Shown here: positions 34,120 to 42,810 of the stretch, piece by piece
Numbering within the stretch: position 1 is the first letter of the stretch
Layout: each line of letters starts with the position of its first letter
Source: Parvibaculum sp.
GTDB lineage: Bacteria > Pseudomonadota > Alphaproteobacteria > Parvibaculales > Parvibaculaceae
Direction of reading: 5' to 3'
Assembly (NCBI RefSeq): GCF_030694575.1
Contig: NZ_JAUYUS010000058.1
Coordinates: forward strand, 26,479-90,478
DNA: 64,000 bases
Notes under the pieces: model-generated
Databases searched by the model: none
Told to the model about the DNA's origin: nothing
The model's input: the letters and a program-made list of their open reading frames with translations, nothing else
Position numbers and translations under genes: made by a program

Positions 34120-35187
34120 CTACTGCGTCTGCACGATCTCGTTGGTGATGCGCCAGTATCCGTCGAGCCATTGGACGATTTCGCGGGCGCAGGGATGATC
34201 TACGGCGGCGTAGCGGGTTCGCAGCGCCGCCGTTTCCTTTTCCGTCAGGACATCCAGTCCCTTGTCCTGAAAGAGGACCAGATCTTCTTCGATCATGGAA
34301 GCGAGAGGCGCGCCGGCAACCGCCGTAGCTGCCGCGCGAAATGCCGTCACGGCGTCGTAGCTCATCCCTTCGCGATAAAGCGCGGCAAGCGTCAGCATCG
34401 GAATACGGCTCAGCATCGGTTGCGATGCCGGGTTCACGCCATGCGCCGCGATATGCGCGCCGATATCCGCTTCCCGGCCGGTGAAGCCGCGCAAATGCAG
34501 GAAGGGGGACATGCGCTGGCCATCATTCACCGGATAATTGTCCCAGATGAAAGGCTTGCGCCGCAGCGTTTCCGTCACACGCTCAAGATGCGCTGTCGTC
34601 ATCTCCTTCGAGCAGACGCGCGGTCCCGTCCAGAAGACCTCGATAGCTGGATCGAGTGTCGCTCCGAGTGTTTCCAGGTAATTTTCCGGGCGGGCGCCGA
34701 ACACGCGGTCGAGCACAGGGTCATCCGAGTAATAGCTTGGGCAAACGATCAGGCGATCCGCCTTGGTGCAGGAAGCCACGCAATTCACGATCTCGATCTG
34801 CTTTTCGGCGAGTTCGGGCAGGTCTCCGCGCATGTCGTCGAACAGGATGGCCAGATCGTTGATGCCGATGGCATCGAGGGTTTCGAGCTTTCGCATCAGC
34901 GTCTCGCGCGCCGCCGTGTCGAAATTCAGGTAAAGTTCGTAAGGACTGAGGCCGATGCCGAAGCGCACGCCGTGCGCACGGCAGTGCCCGGCGAAGGCGG
35001 CAAGCCGTTCCGCCTCGTCCGCGGGATGCGGCTCCGTCCAGCGACGGCGGAGGAACGTGTCCGCCTTCGGGGCATATAGATAAAAGCCGTAGCCATGCGG
35101 CGCGACCGCGGCGACATGCGCCGCTTTTGCTTCCCAGTCCCACGGCAGTCCGTAGAAACCTTCGATGGTGCCAAGTTCCAGCGTCAT
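34120..35187 (-). CDS. GH84-like beta-N-acetylglucosaminidase (O-GlcNAcase fold)
   Basis: 355 aa. The opening GTIEGFYGLPW is the GH84 catalytic-domain signature, YAPKADTFLRRRW follows with Lys41, and the catalytic pair Asp117-Asp118 lies in LAILFDDMRGD. GH84 enzymes use substrate-assisted catalysis on terminal beta-GlcNAc (O-GlcNAc or hyaluronan fragments). There is no signal peptide, so it is probably cytoplasmic, and no carbohydrate-binding domain. The start is directly after the upstream gene's stop (TGACATG), so it is coupled to two GST-like genes, an unusual partnership. Substrate unknown. Confidence 0.8.
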   Translation of the reverse strand: MTLELGTIEGFYGLPWDWEAKAAHVAAVAPHGYGFYLYAPKADTFLRRRWTEPHPADEAERLAAFAGHCRAHGVRFGIGLSPYELYLNFDTAARETLMRKLETLDAIGINDLAILFDDMRGDLPELAEKQIEIVNCVASCTKADRLIVCPSYYSDDPVLDRVFGARPENYLETLGATLDPAIEVFWTGPRVCSKEMTTAHLERVTETLRRKPFIWDNYPVNDGQRMSPFLHLRGFTGREADIGAHIAAHGVNPASQPMLSRIPMLTLAALYREGMSYDAVTAFRAAATAVAGAPLASMIEEDLVLFQDKGLDVLTEKETAALRTRYAAVDHPCAREIVQWLDGYWRITNEIVQTQ

Positions 35188-35188
35188 G

Positions 35189-36121
35189 TCAGGCTCGCAT
35201 CGCAAGGAAGCCCGCGCGCGGGAAATGCACCACGACATCGCCGACGCGCGGATCGTTCCGCTTCAGCGCGATATGCTGCGCGGAGGATGAAACCAGTTCG
35301 CCCGAGATCGGATCGCGGCCGTAATCGTCTGCCATCACGGTCACACGGTCGCCGGGCTTCAGCCCGTTCGGTTCGCCGGGATCGGCCTTAACGGCCTCCG
35401 TCGAGGTTGCCGCCTTTGCTATGTCCAGTGCTACCTCGCGCGGGATGTCCTGGCGGTTGCCGTGACCGATTGCGGCCACGCGCCGTTCCCACGCCGCGAG
35501 GCGGGGCATTGCGTCCGCGCTCTTCGCGCCCGCCGGAAAAATCCAGCGGATGAAGGCGAGATTGTAGTAGGCGTTCGCATCCACGATGCCGGGTTTGTCG
35601 CCCATCAGGAAATCGCGGCCGTCGCCGAGCTGCTCGTCGACCCAGCCGAGATGCGCGCGCAACTGCTCGGCCATCATCGGCGCGCCGGCCACCATCGCAT
35701 CCGTATCGAAGGGGCGTCCCATCAGTTTCGTGCGGTCCGCCTTGAACTCCTCACCCATCGCATCGGGTGCGCCGCCGAAAATGACGGCCACGGCCGCCAT
35801 GAAAAACGTGCGATCGGTCCACAGCCCGACGCCCCAGCCGAGCCCGCGGTCACCGCCGACGAAAATCGAGGGTTCCGGAAATCGCCGCTCCAGTTCGCGG
35901 ATGATGATCTGCGTGTCGCAGTAAATATCGGCGCCGATCTGCATCACCGGAATTTTCCGGTAACCGCCGGTCAGCGCGACCAGCTCCGGCTTCGGCATGA
36001 TGACCGGCTCCTCGCAGGCGAACCAGTCGAGGCCCTTGATACCGAGCACGACGCGTACTTTCTCGGAAAAGGGCGAGATGTCGTATTGATGCAGGATGAT
36101 CGATTGCGCGTTGACGGACAT
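35189..36121 (-). CDS. Glutathione S-transferase-like protein with C-terminal extension
   Basis: 310 aa. N-terminal thioredoxin-like GST domain (LHQYDISPFSEKVRVVLGIKGL, RKIPVMQIGADIYCDTQIII), then an all-helical domain with KPGIVDANAYYNLAFIRW. Residues ~240-310 form an extra domain not usual in GSTs, with KPGDRVTVMADDYGRDPISG and a beta-rich look. It lies in a three-gene operon with another GST-like gene (7-bp gap) and GH84. Substrate unknown. Confidence 0.8.
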   Translation of the reverse strand: MSVNAQSIILHQYDISPFSEKVRVVLGIKGLDWFACEEPVIMPKPELVALTGGYRKIPVMQIGADIYCDTQIIIRELERRFPEPSIFVGGDRGLGWGVGLWTDRTFFMAAVAVIFGGAPDAMGEEFKADRTKLMGRPFDTDAMVAGAPMMAEQLRAHLGWVDEQLGDGRDFLMGDKPGIVDANAYYNLAFIRWIFPAGAKSADAMPRLAAWERRVAAIGHGNRQDIPREVALDIAKAATSTEAVKADPGEPNGLKPGDRVTVMADDYGRDPISGELVSSSAQHIALKRNDPRVGDVVVHFPRAGFLAMRA

Positions 36122-36128
36122 GGCTTTC

Positions 36129-36914
36129 CTATTCGAAGTCGTAGCTGAAGCGGATGTTGTTCTTCTTGAGGCCGTCCAGAACGATCTCGACGCCGCCTGT
36201 CTTCATCATCCATTCAAGCCGGTGGTCGCGATACTCGCGCTTGAAGAGGCCCTGTTCCAGCACATTCGCAATGGACGTCATGCCGGCAATGCTGTCCCGC
36301 GCTTCTTTCGCGGTCAGGGCGACGCTTGGTCTCGCGTTGACGCGGGCGAGCCAGCGGCCCAGCGCCGAGCCTTCGTCCGGCGCGTTGCCGAAGCCCGCGG
36401 AGCCGTTCACATAAGGCACGACCGACAGATCGCCCCAGCCGAAAGTCTCGCCATTGAACCAGTCGGCGGTTCCGAGTTCTCGCGTGAGCCAGGAGTGAAT
36501 CCGGGCGGTCTGGGTCGCGGCAAGCTCGCGCATTTCGTCGGCCTTCTCCCCGGTCGCGCGGGCGAACCAGCCGATCTCGCCGAGGCCCCAGTTGATCGCC
36601 TCGTAATGCGTGTCGCAAACTTCCTCGATCATGCGGACGCGGGCCCGATCGGCGGGTGTTGCGGGCAGCATGGCGGGGGAAGGCCATTTATCCTCCAGAT
36701 ATTCGAGGATGATGGTCGAATCGAATATCCGCACGGGCCCGTCGATCAGCGCCGGCACTTCGGCGCGCGGATTGGCGCCGACGAATTCGCCCTGGGCGCC
36801 GCCCGCGCCGATGCCGTCGGGCGTCTTGAGGTCGAGTGTCAGTCCTTTTTCGCGCGCCGAGATTTTCACTTTCTGCGCGTAGGGCGATAGCGGATGTTCG
36901 TAGAGCGTCAGCAT
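36129..36914 (-). CDS. Glutathione S-transferase-like protein
   Basis: 261 aa from an ATG preceded by GGGGAGG; a longer open frame upstream is ignored. N-terminal TLYEHPLSPYAQKVKISAREKGL and AEVPALIDGPVRIFDSTIILEYLE form the thioredoxin-like domain; helical C-domain includes ETFGWGDLSVVPYV. First gene of the GST-GST-GH84 operon. It may be a detoxifying transferase or an isomerase-type GST. Confidence 0.82.
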   Translation of the reverse strand: MLTLYEHPLSPYAQKVKISAREKGLTLDLKTPDGIGAGGAQGEFVGANPRAEVPALIDGPVRIFDSTIILEYLEDKWPSPAMLPATPADRARVRMIEEVCDTHYEAINWGLGEIGWFARATGEKADEMRELAATQTARIHSWLTRELGTADWFNGETFGWGDLSVVPYVNGSAGFGNAPDEGSALGRWLARVNARPSVALTAKEARDSIAGMTSIANVLEQGLFKREYRDHRLEWMMKTGGVEIVLDGLKKNNIRFSYDFE

Positions 36915-37154
36915 GGCGGCGGCCTCCCCGGTTCCCTTTGGCGGGGGATCATCGACGCCGCACAAAATCCTGTCCACCCGGCGGCCTTCACGCCTGCGTG
37001 AGTGAAGGTGCCCCTGCGTCAGCTGATCAAGTGGGCTCGGCGACGGACGCAGAAGACGTGCCACCTTATCGCCCCGCTTCTGTCTTTTTCTCGCCACGCG
37101 TTGCCGTTTCCATCGCTGCCGGGCGGATATCTAGCGATCGATCAGGCAGGAGCC

Positions 37155-38549
37155 ATGACCTATCACGCAGAATCGAGCCCTTCCGACCGTCTGTCGCCCG
37201 ATGAGGGAACAGAGCCGAACGGGTGGCTTGCGCCGCTCATCTTCCTTGTCTGCATCTCGCTGCTCGCCTTTCTTGCCGGCGCCTATGTGGTGCTCGCGAA
37301 AGTGCCGCCCTATCGGCTGCTGATGAATGCGCATGAAGCGGCCCACGCGCTCTACGCGAAGGCGACGCAATACGACGATCCCTACAAAACCGACCTGTGG
37401 TATGACGCGCGCACCGACGGCAAGGGCGTCGTCACCTATTTCGGCGACGAAGCCTATAACGGCTACACGCTCTACAGCTCTTCGCATGAGGCAAGCGCTT
37501 TCCTCGTCGATATGAGCGGCAACGAAGTGCATCGCTGGCACGTGCCACCGGAAAAAATCTGGAACAAGGACAAGAAGACCGCCGGCTCGCTCGGGCCCTT
37601 CGTCTATATCCGGAAATCCTACATGTATCCGAACGGCGACCTTCTCGCGGTCTATGAAGGCTCGGGCGATACGCCCTGGGGCCTCGGTCTCGTGAAGCTC
37701 GACAAGGATTCCAATATCCTCTGGACCTATCTCGACGAGCGCGCGCATCACGATGCGGAGGTCGGCGCGGACGGCACCGTCTATGCGCTCACACATGAAA
37801 TGCGGCATGAGCCGGTCGAAGGGCAGGGCAATCTCGAGCCGCCTCTGATCGAGGATTTTCTCGTCATCCTTTCGCCCGATGGCGAGGTGCGGAAGCGTAT
37901 TTCGCTGCTCGATGCCGTCGCGCAGTCGCGCTTCAAATGGCTCTTTGGCGGGCTTGGCCGGCGCAGCGCGCAAGACCCGCTGCACACGAACTCGGTGAAG
38001 GAAGTCGGCGCGGAGGCGGGTGCCGCCATGAACATCGCGCGCGAGGGCGACCTGATGATTTCTTTCCGCAATATCAAGCTCGTTGCGGTGTTCGATCCGG
38101 TGAAGGAGGAAATCGTCTGGGGCACGCTGGGCCCCTGGGTCGGCCAGCACGATGCCGAGCCGCTTGCCAACGGCAACATCCTCCTCTTCGACAATAACGG
38201 AAACTACAACGGTCCCGGCGGCTCGCGCGTCATCGAGTTCAAGCCCGAAACGATGGAAATCGTCTGGCAATACGAAGGCAGCAAACGCGATCCGCTGAAG
38301 AGCGTGCTGCGTTCGGAAGCGATGCGTCTGGAGAACGGCAACACGCTCATCACGGAATCGGAGGCAGGGCGCCTTATCGAGGTTTCGCCCGAAGGAAAGA
38401 TCGTCTGGGATTTCGTCAATCCGGTGCGCGGCGGCGAAGACGACAGCCAGATTCCGATCGTCACCTGGGGTCGCCGCTACACGCCCAGCGAGATCGAACC
38501 GTCTTTCCGCCCCGCGCCGTCCAATCCCTCGCACGAAAGGAACAGATGA
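37155..38549 (+). CDS. Arylsulfotransferase (ASST)-like membrane-anchored protein
   Basis: 464 aa. The ATG follows GGCAGGAG. One N-terminal membrane helix (about 24-48) anchors a large periplasmic domain built of repeated NGxxL(L/I) blades: YPNGDLLAVYEG, LANGNILLFDNNGN, LENGNTLITESEAGR. This is the six-bladed propeller pattern of the ASST/Arylsulfotran_2 family, which moves sulfuryl groups between phenolic esters by a His-sulfate intermediate without PAPS. Candidate His residues occur in LDERAHHDAE and VGQHDAEP. It starts a four-gene, overlap-coupled operon that ends with a PAPS-type sulfotransferase. Activity is inferred. Confidence 0.8.
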   Translation: MTYHAESSPSDRLSPDEGTEPNGWLAPLIFLVCISLLAFLAGAYVVLAKVPPYRLLMNAHEAAHALYAKATQYDDPYKTDLWYDARTDGKGVVTYFGDEAYNGYTLYSSSHEASAFLVDMSGNEVHRWHVPPEKIWNKDKKTAGSLGPFVYIRKSYMYPNGDLLAVYEGSGDTPWGLGLVKLDKDSNILWTYLDERAHHDAEVGADGTVYALTHEMRHEPVEGQGNLEPPLIEDFLVILSPDGEVRKRISLLDAVAQSRFKWLFGGLGRRSAQDPLHTNSVKEVGAEAGAAMNIAREGDLMISFRNIKLVAVFDPVKEEIVWGTLGPWVGQHDAEPLANGNILLFDNNGNYNGPGGSRVIEFKPETMEIVWQYEGSKRDPLKSVLRSEAMRLENGNTLITESEAGRLIEVSPEGKIVWDFVNPVRGGEDDSQIPIVTWGRRYTPSEIEPSFRPAPSNPSHERNR

Positions 38550-38788
38550 TGAAAAGAACGGTCTTTTTCACTGCCCTCCTCGCCGTGGCTGCTTTTGCAA
38601 GTCCCGCCATGGCCTATGTAGGCCCCGGTGCCGGCCTCAGCGTCATCGGTGCGTTGATCGGCGTTCTTGTCGCGGTCGGTGCCGCCGCCGTCTTCGTGGT
38701 CGGTTGGCCGATCCGCCGCATGATGCGCCGCCGCAAGCAGCTCGCCGAGGCTCGCAGCGACCGGCCGAAATCATCGGCGGTCCGCTAG
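38546..38788 (+). CDS. Small membrane protein with YVGPGAG motif
   Basis: 80 aa. Signal-like N-terminus (1-23, ending in SPAMA), then AYVGPGAGLSVIGALIGVLVAVGAAAVFVVGWPIRRMMRRRK: one membrane helix with a basic cytoplasmic end. The YVGPGAG start is a recurrent motif in small proteins near sulfatase/phosphodiesterase-like genes. ATGATGA overlap with the arylsulfotransferase-like gene means coupled translation. Probably a partner subunit; function unknown. Confidence 0.7.
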   Translation: MMKRTVFFTALLAVAAFASPAMAYVGPGAGLSVIGALIGVLVAVGAAAVFVVGWPIRRMMRRRKQLAEARSDRPKSSAVR

Positions 38789-38803
38789 AACCGGTGTAGC
38801 GGG

Positions 38804-39508
38804 ATGGGTTTTTTCGATCTGCCTTCACCGCTGTTCCGTCTGCTCGACATGCCGCTGGCGCCACTGCCGCCGGCGTTCCGGCTTGTCGTCTGGGCGCTCG
38901 TCGCATCGCTGCTGTCGATGTGGCTCTACAAGATATTGTCGCCGCAGAAAAAACTCGTCGAAACGGAAGCGGCCGCACTTGCCGCCCGGCGCGAACTCAA
39001 CGCCTATGACGGTGAGTTCGACGGCGCATGGCCGCTCATATCGCGCGTCTTTCGCACGGCCGGCAAACGGCTCTGGCTCGCCTTGCCGCCGGCGGTCGCG
39101 GCGTCGCTTCCCGTTCTGGCGCTTCTCGTCTGGATATCCAACGACTACGGCTATCGTTTTCCGCAGGAAGGCGAGGCCGTAACGGCGGAGGCCCGGCCCG
39201 GCGCCTTCGACGCCCGCATGATGGAGCGCCGTGTCGTCGTGCGCGCTGCCGATGGCGAGATCGTCTCCGACGTGCCATTGGCCAGGCCGGTTCCCGTCGT
39301 CGAAAAGCGGCACTGGTGGAATGCGTTGATCGGCAACCCTGCCGGATATTTGCCGGAGGCCGGCCCCGTCGAACGGATCGAACTCTCGCTCCCCGCCGTC
39401 GAGGTGCTGCCCTTCGGTCCGTCATGGCTCAGGGGCTGGGAAGTTCTCTTCTTCACGCTGCTTGTCGCCTTCTCGCTCATCATCAAGAAAGTGGGGAAAA
39501 TCGCATGA
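38804..39508 (+). CDS. Membrane protein, DUF106/YidC-superfamily-like, unknown function
   Basis: 234 aa. Membrane helix ~26-46 is followed by LYKILSPQKKLVETEAAALAARRELNAYDG in part, a coiled coil right after the first helix, then a second helix (~95-112), a periplasmic domain and a C-terminal helix (~212-230). The helix/coiled-coil layout and SPQKKL resemble DUF106/EMC3-like Oxa1 relatives. That is a pattern match only. It lies 15 bp after the small membrane protein gene and overlaps the sulfotransferase start by ATGA. Confidence 0.6.
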   Translation: MGFFDLPSPLFRLLDMPLAPLPPAFRLVVWALVASLLSMWLYKILSPQKKLVETEAAALAARRELNAYDGEFDGAWPLISRVFRTAGKRLWLALPPAVAASLPVLALLVWISNDYGYRFPQEGEAVTAEARPGAFDARMMERRVVVRAADGEIVSDVPLARPVPVVEKRHWWNALIGNPAGYLPEAGPVERIELSLPAVEVLPFGPSWLRGWEVLFFTLLVAFSLIIKKVGKIA

Positions 39509-40644
39509 CCATGGAAACCTCGTCCGCCGCCCCGGCGCCGACCGACAAATTCGCCGTCAGTCCCTGGATGGATGTCGTAGGCCGCCTCCTTTACGAGCGG
39601 CCCCGGCTGATGCAATCGCTGGCGAAAATCGAGACGCGGCTCTTCGAGGACAGGTTCGACGATATTCCGGTGACCTCGCCCGTCTGGGTCAGCGGCCTTG
39701 CGCGCAGCGGTAGCACCGTCCTGCTCGAACTTCTGGCGGAGCACCCGCAGGTCGCAACGCAGCGCTACCGGGATTTCCCGCCGCTCTTCACACCGATCCT
39801 CTGGAACAAGCTGGTCGACTACATGCCTTTCAAGGAGGACCGGCCCTCCGAGCGCGCACACAAGGACGGTATCTACGTCACTTCCGAAAGCCCGGAGGCG
39901 TTCGAGGAGCCGATCTGGATGAATTTCTTTCCGCATCTCCACAAGCGCGTCTGGGACGAGACTTTCTCGGACGACGCGGCTCACCCGGAGTTCGAGGATT
40001 TTCTGCGGGCGCATATAAGGAAGCTGCTCTTCGTGCGCGGAGGCGAGCGTTATCTCGCCAAGGCCAACTACAACACGACGCGGCTCGACTATCTCCTGAA
40101 ACTCTTTCCCGATGCGCGTTTCGTGGTGCCCATTCGCGGCCCGGTCTGGCATATCGCCTCGCTGATGAAGCAGCATCGTCTGTTCGTGCAGGGCGAGGTC
40201 GAACATCCGGAGGCGCGTGCGCATCTGGCGCGGGCCGGGCATTTCGAATTCGGGCTCGACCGCGTGCCCATCAATTGCGGGAACGAAGGCGTGGTGGCGG
40301 AGATCGCGGAACTCTGGGCCGAAGGCAAGGAGGCCGAAGGCTGGGCGCTGCAATGGGCGGAAGTCTATGGCTATCTCGCGGAACGCTTCGAGGCCAATCC
40401 GGCGCTTGCCGAAGCCGTGCTGGTCGTTCGCTATGAGGATCTTTGCGAAACGCCGGGCACCGTCATGAAGCGGGTCATCGAGCATTGCCGGCTCGACTCT
40501 TCTCCCGACATCGTCGAGCGCGCCCGGATGCGTCTCCGTCCGCCCGAATACTACAAGCCGCATTTCGGGCCGGATGAGCTGCACGCGATCCGCGACCGTA
40601 CCGCGAATGTTGCGCGCTGCTTCGGTTATCGCGCGGCCTCCTGA
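39505..40644 (+). CDS. PAPS-dependent sulfotransferase family protein
   Basis: 379 aa, cytosolic. The 5'-phosphosulfate loop is SGLARSGSTVLLELL (Arg67-Thr71). The 3'-phosphate region is PDARFVVPIRGPVWHIASLMKQHR in part, with Arg and Ser. This is the sulfotransfer_1/3 architecture. It would transfer sulfate from PAPS to a hydroxyl of a lipid, sugar or peptide. It is coupled by ATGA to the membrane protein upstream. The acceptor is unknown; the operon also encodes an ASST-like protein, which could remove or pass on the same sulfate outside the cell. Confidence 0.85.
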   Translation: MTMETSSAAPAPTDKFAVSPWMDVVGRLLYERPRLMQSLAKIETRLFEDRFDDIPVTSPVWVSGLARSGSTVLLELLAEHPQVATQRYRDFPPLFTPILWNKLVDYMPFKEDRPSERAHKDGIYVTSESPEAFEEPIWMNFFPHLHKRVWDETFSDDAAHPEFEDFLRAHIRKLLFVRGGERYLAKANYNTTRLDYLLKLFPDARFVVPIRGPVWHIASLMKQHRLFVQGEVEHPEARAHLARAGHFEFGLDRVPINCGNEGVVAEIAELWAEGKEAEGWALQWAEVYGYLAERFEANPALAEAVLVVRYEDLCETPGTVMKRVIEHCRLDSSPDIVERARMRLRPPEYYKPHFGPDELHAIRDRTANVARCFGYRAAS

Positions 40645-40648
40645 CCGC

Positions 40649-41488
40649 TCAGGAAATACCGGTGAGCCCGCTGTCGACGGCGAGCGTCTGAGCAGTCACA
40701 TAGACGCTTTCGTCGGAGACGAGGAAGAGAGCCGCATAGGCAATCTCCCATCCGGTCGCCTGCCGTCCGAACGGTACGGGTGTGCGTCCGCGCGAGGGGC
40801 GGCCCTGTGTCGCCACGCGGCCGAGCGGGGTGTCCACAAGGCCGGGCGCGACGATATTCGCGCGGATGCCGCGCCGCGATCCCTCGAGCGCCACATGGCG
40901 CATCAATCCTCCAAGCGCCGCTTTCGACGCGTCATAGGCGGGCAGCCGCGAGCCCGCGATCAGTCCCGCGATCGACGAGATGAAGACCACGGGCGAACCG
41001 TCCGCGAGCCGCGGCAGCGCCGCCTTGCAGCAGAGCATGGGCCCGCGCAGGTTGACGGCGAGCACCTTGTCCCAATCTTCCGGCGTCGCGCCTTCGAGGC
41101 CGAGCCCGCCGACGCCGATGCCGACATTCAGCACCAGACCGTCGAGCCCGCCGAGCGCCTTTTCGGCTTCCGCGACCATGCGCTCGATGTCGCCCGGCTT
41201 CGAGATGTCGGCCTCGATGGCGCTTGCCTTGCCGCCTTCATTCGCAATCTGCGCCACCGTCTCCTTCGCGGATGGCAGGTTCATGTCCGCCACGGCGACT
41301 TCCGCTCCTTCGCGCGCGAACAGCAGCGACATTGCGCGGCCGTTGCCCACGGGGTCGCTCGCGGCGTCGAGCACGCGCTGGCCGCCGCCCACCACGAGGA
41401 TGCGGCGGCCCTGAAGCCGTCCCCGTCCAGGCGCGCGGCCCTCCGATTCCGCCGGAAGCGGCCGGACATAGCCCTGCTTTTCGGTCAT
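40649..41488 (-). CDS. Short-chain dehydrogenase/reductase with altered nucleotide loop
   Basis: 279 aa. The glycine motif is split: LVVGGGQRVLDAASDPVGNGRA, so a ~9-residue insertion replaces the compact TGxxxGIG. The catalytic set (FISS, YDASK) is intact, and NVG replaces NNAG. First ~28 residues are an extension. It overlaps the upstream CMD-like gene by 4 bp and converges with the sulfotransferase gene. Likely oxidoreductase of acyl or alicyclic alcohols. Confidence 0.78.
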   Translation of the reverse strand: MTEKQGYVRPLPAESEGRAPGRGRLQGRRILVVGGGQRVLDAASDPVGNGRAMSLLFAREGAEVAVADMNLPSAKETVAQIANEGGKASAIEADISKPGDIERMVAEAEKALGGLDGLVLNVGIGVGGLGLEGATPEDWDKVLAVNLRGPMLCCKAALPRLADGSPVVFISSIAGLIAGSRLPAYDASKAALGGLMRHVALEGSRRGIRANIVAPGLVDTPLGRVATQGRPSRGRTPVPFGRQATGWEIAYAALFLVSDESVYVTAQTLAVDSGLTGIS

Positions 41489-42048
41489 GGCGTTCCCATG
41501 CTCCTTTTTATTTCGTCGAGCCCGCTTGTCGGTATGTCCTCTTCCTCGATTTCGATTTCGAAAGTTTCGAGATAGCGGCAGACGAGGAGATAGATGCCGA
41601 CGACGATGACGAGTTCCTGCATTCCCGCATCGCCGAGGTGCCGGTGGGCGGCGGCGAAGAGCGTTGCGTCGGCCTTCACATTCGCCACCTGGTCGTCCGT
41701 AAAGGTGAGCACGGCGTTTTCCGTCTCGTTGAACAGCGGCGAGGGCAGTTTTCCCGACGCCGCCTCGATCCGTTCCGCGGTCATCCCCAGCATGCGCGAG
41801 ACGCGCTTGTGCTGATGCACTTCGTAGGACGAGCCGCAAAGGTGTCCGACACGCAGGATCACGAGTTCGCGCAATTCCGGGTTGAGTACGCCGTCGTTCA
41901 GATAGGCGTTGATGAGCTTCATGAAGGCCGGGAACGACGTACCCGCGCCAGAGAGCATCCTGAATATGTTCAGTTGCGGCAGGGTTTCGCGCAACGCGCG
42001 ATTTTCCGGCGGCAGCGAGGCGGGATCGGGATAGGGAATGCGGGCCAT
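41485..42048 (-). CDS. Carboxymuconolactone decarboxylase-like protein (Cys-containing)
   Basis: 187 aa all-helical AhpD/CMD-like protein. LVILRVGHLCGSSYEVHQHKRVSRMLGM is the family core; one Cys (position ~71) and His residues are present but not the full CxxC of AhpD. Paralogous to the next gene upstream (same N-terminus MARIPY and motif order). Cotranslated with the SDR (4-bp overlap). Relatives are often annotated as decarboxylases or peroxidase-like without evidence. Confidence 0.78.
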   Translation of the reverse strand: MARIPYPDPASLPPENRALRETLPQLNIFRMLSGAGTSFPAFMKLINAYLNDGVLNPELRELVILRVGHLCGSSYEVHQHKRVSRMLGMTAERIEAASGKLPSPLFNETENAVLTFTDDQVANVKADATLFAAAHRHLGDAGMQELVIVVGIYLLVCRYLETFEIEIEEEDIPTSGLDEIKRSMGTP

Positions 42049-42052
42049 CGGA

Positions 42053-42604
42053 TCAGTCCCGCATGCCCGGCAGCTTCACGCCGGATTTGTGTCCCGCATC
42101 CTCGATATCGACATCGAAGGTTTCGAGGAAGTAGCAGGCGGTGGTGTAGAAGCCGATCGTGATGACGAGTTCCTGAAGCTGCTTGTAGCCGAGCTTCTCG
42201 GCAAGCGGATTGAAGGTCGCGTCGGACGCGCGTGTGTTCTTCACCACATCGTCGGTGAAACGCATCACCTGGCGTTGTGTCTCGTCGAATATCTTCGCGT
42301 CCGGGCCTTCGTGGATCGCCTTGATGAGTTCCTCGGACATGCCGAGCTTCCGCGAGATCGCCTCATGCTGATAGACCTCGTAAGAGGCGCCCTTGAGTAC
42401 CCCTACGCGCACGATGGCGATTTCCCGGAGAACGGGATCGAGTTCGCTGTGAATCAGGATCGCGTTTCCGAGCTTGATGAAGCCGTCGATCATGTCGCCG
42501 GAATGGCCGAGCATCCGGAAGATATTGAGGTTGGGCAGTTTCTCGTAGACGTCCTTGGCGCGGCCGGTCGCGTTAGCCGGATCGAAATAGGGGATGCGGG
42601 CCAT
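42053..42604 (-). CDS. Carboxymuconolactone decarboxylase-like protein (Cys-less core)
   Basis: 183 aa. Same plan as its downstream neighbour, but the core reads VRVGVLKGASYEVYQHE: the Cys is replaced by Lys-Gly. The pair arose by duplication, with one copy losing the thiol, so the pair may form a heteromer. The ATG lies 44 codons inside a longer open frame and begins the conserved MARIPYFDP. First gene of the CMD-CMD-SDR operon. Confidence 0.76.
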   Translation of the reverse strand: MARIPYFDPANATGRAKDVYEKLPNLNIFRMLGHSGDMIDGFIKLGNAILIHSELDPVLREIAIVRVGVLKGASYEVYQHEAISRKLGMSEELIKAIHEGPDAKIFDETQRQVMRFTDDVVKNTRASDATFNPLAEKLGYKQLQELVITIGFYTTACYFLETFDVDIEDAGHKSGVKLPGMRD

Positions 42605-42810
42605 CTCTGTCGTTCCTTCCCTGTATGGCGGTTCTGTTTGCAGGCAGTCTAGCGGGCGGGAACGTTGCGTCCAGCGGCAAGCCGACTTCAACAATATGTG
42701 TGCAGGCCCCGGCTCCGCTTGCCCCGCCCGCAAGGCTGGCTACACTGGCGCGCAAGAGGACCCGGAAAGGGCCGCGAGCGACGAAACGGGTCAAATGGGG
42801 AGGACCGGAA

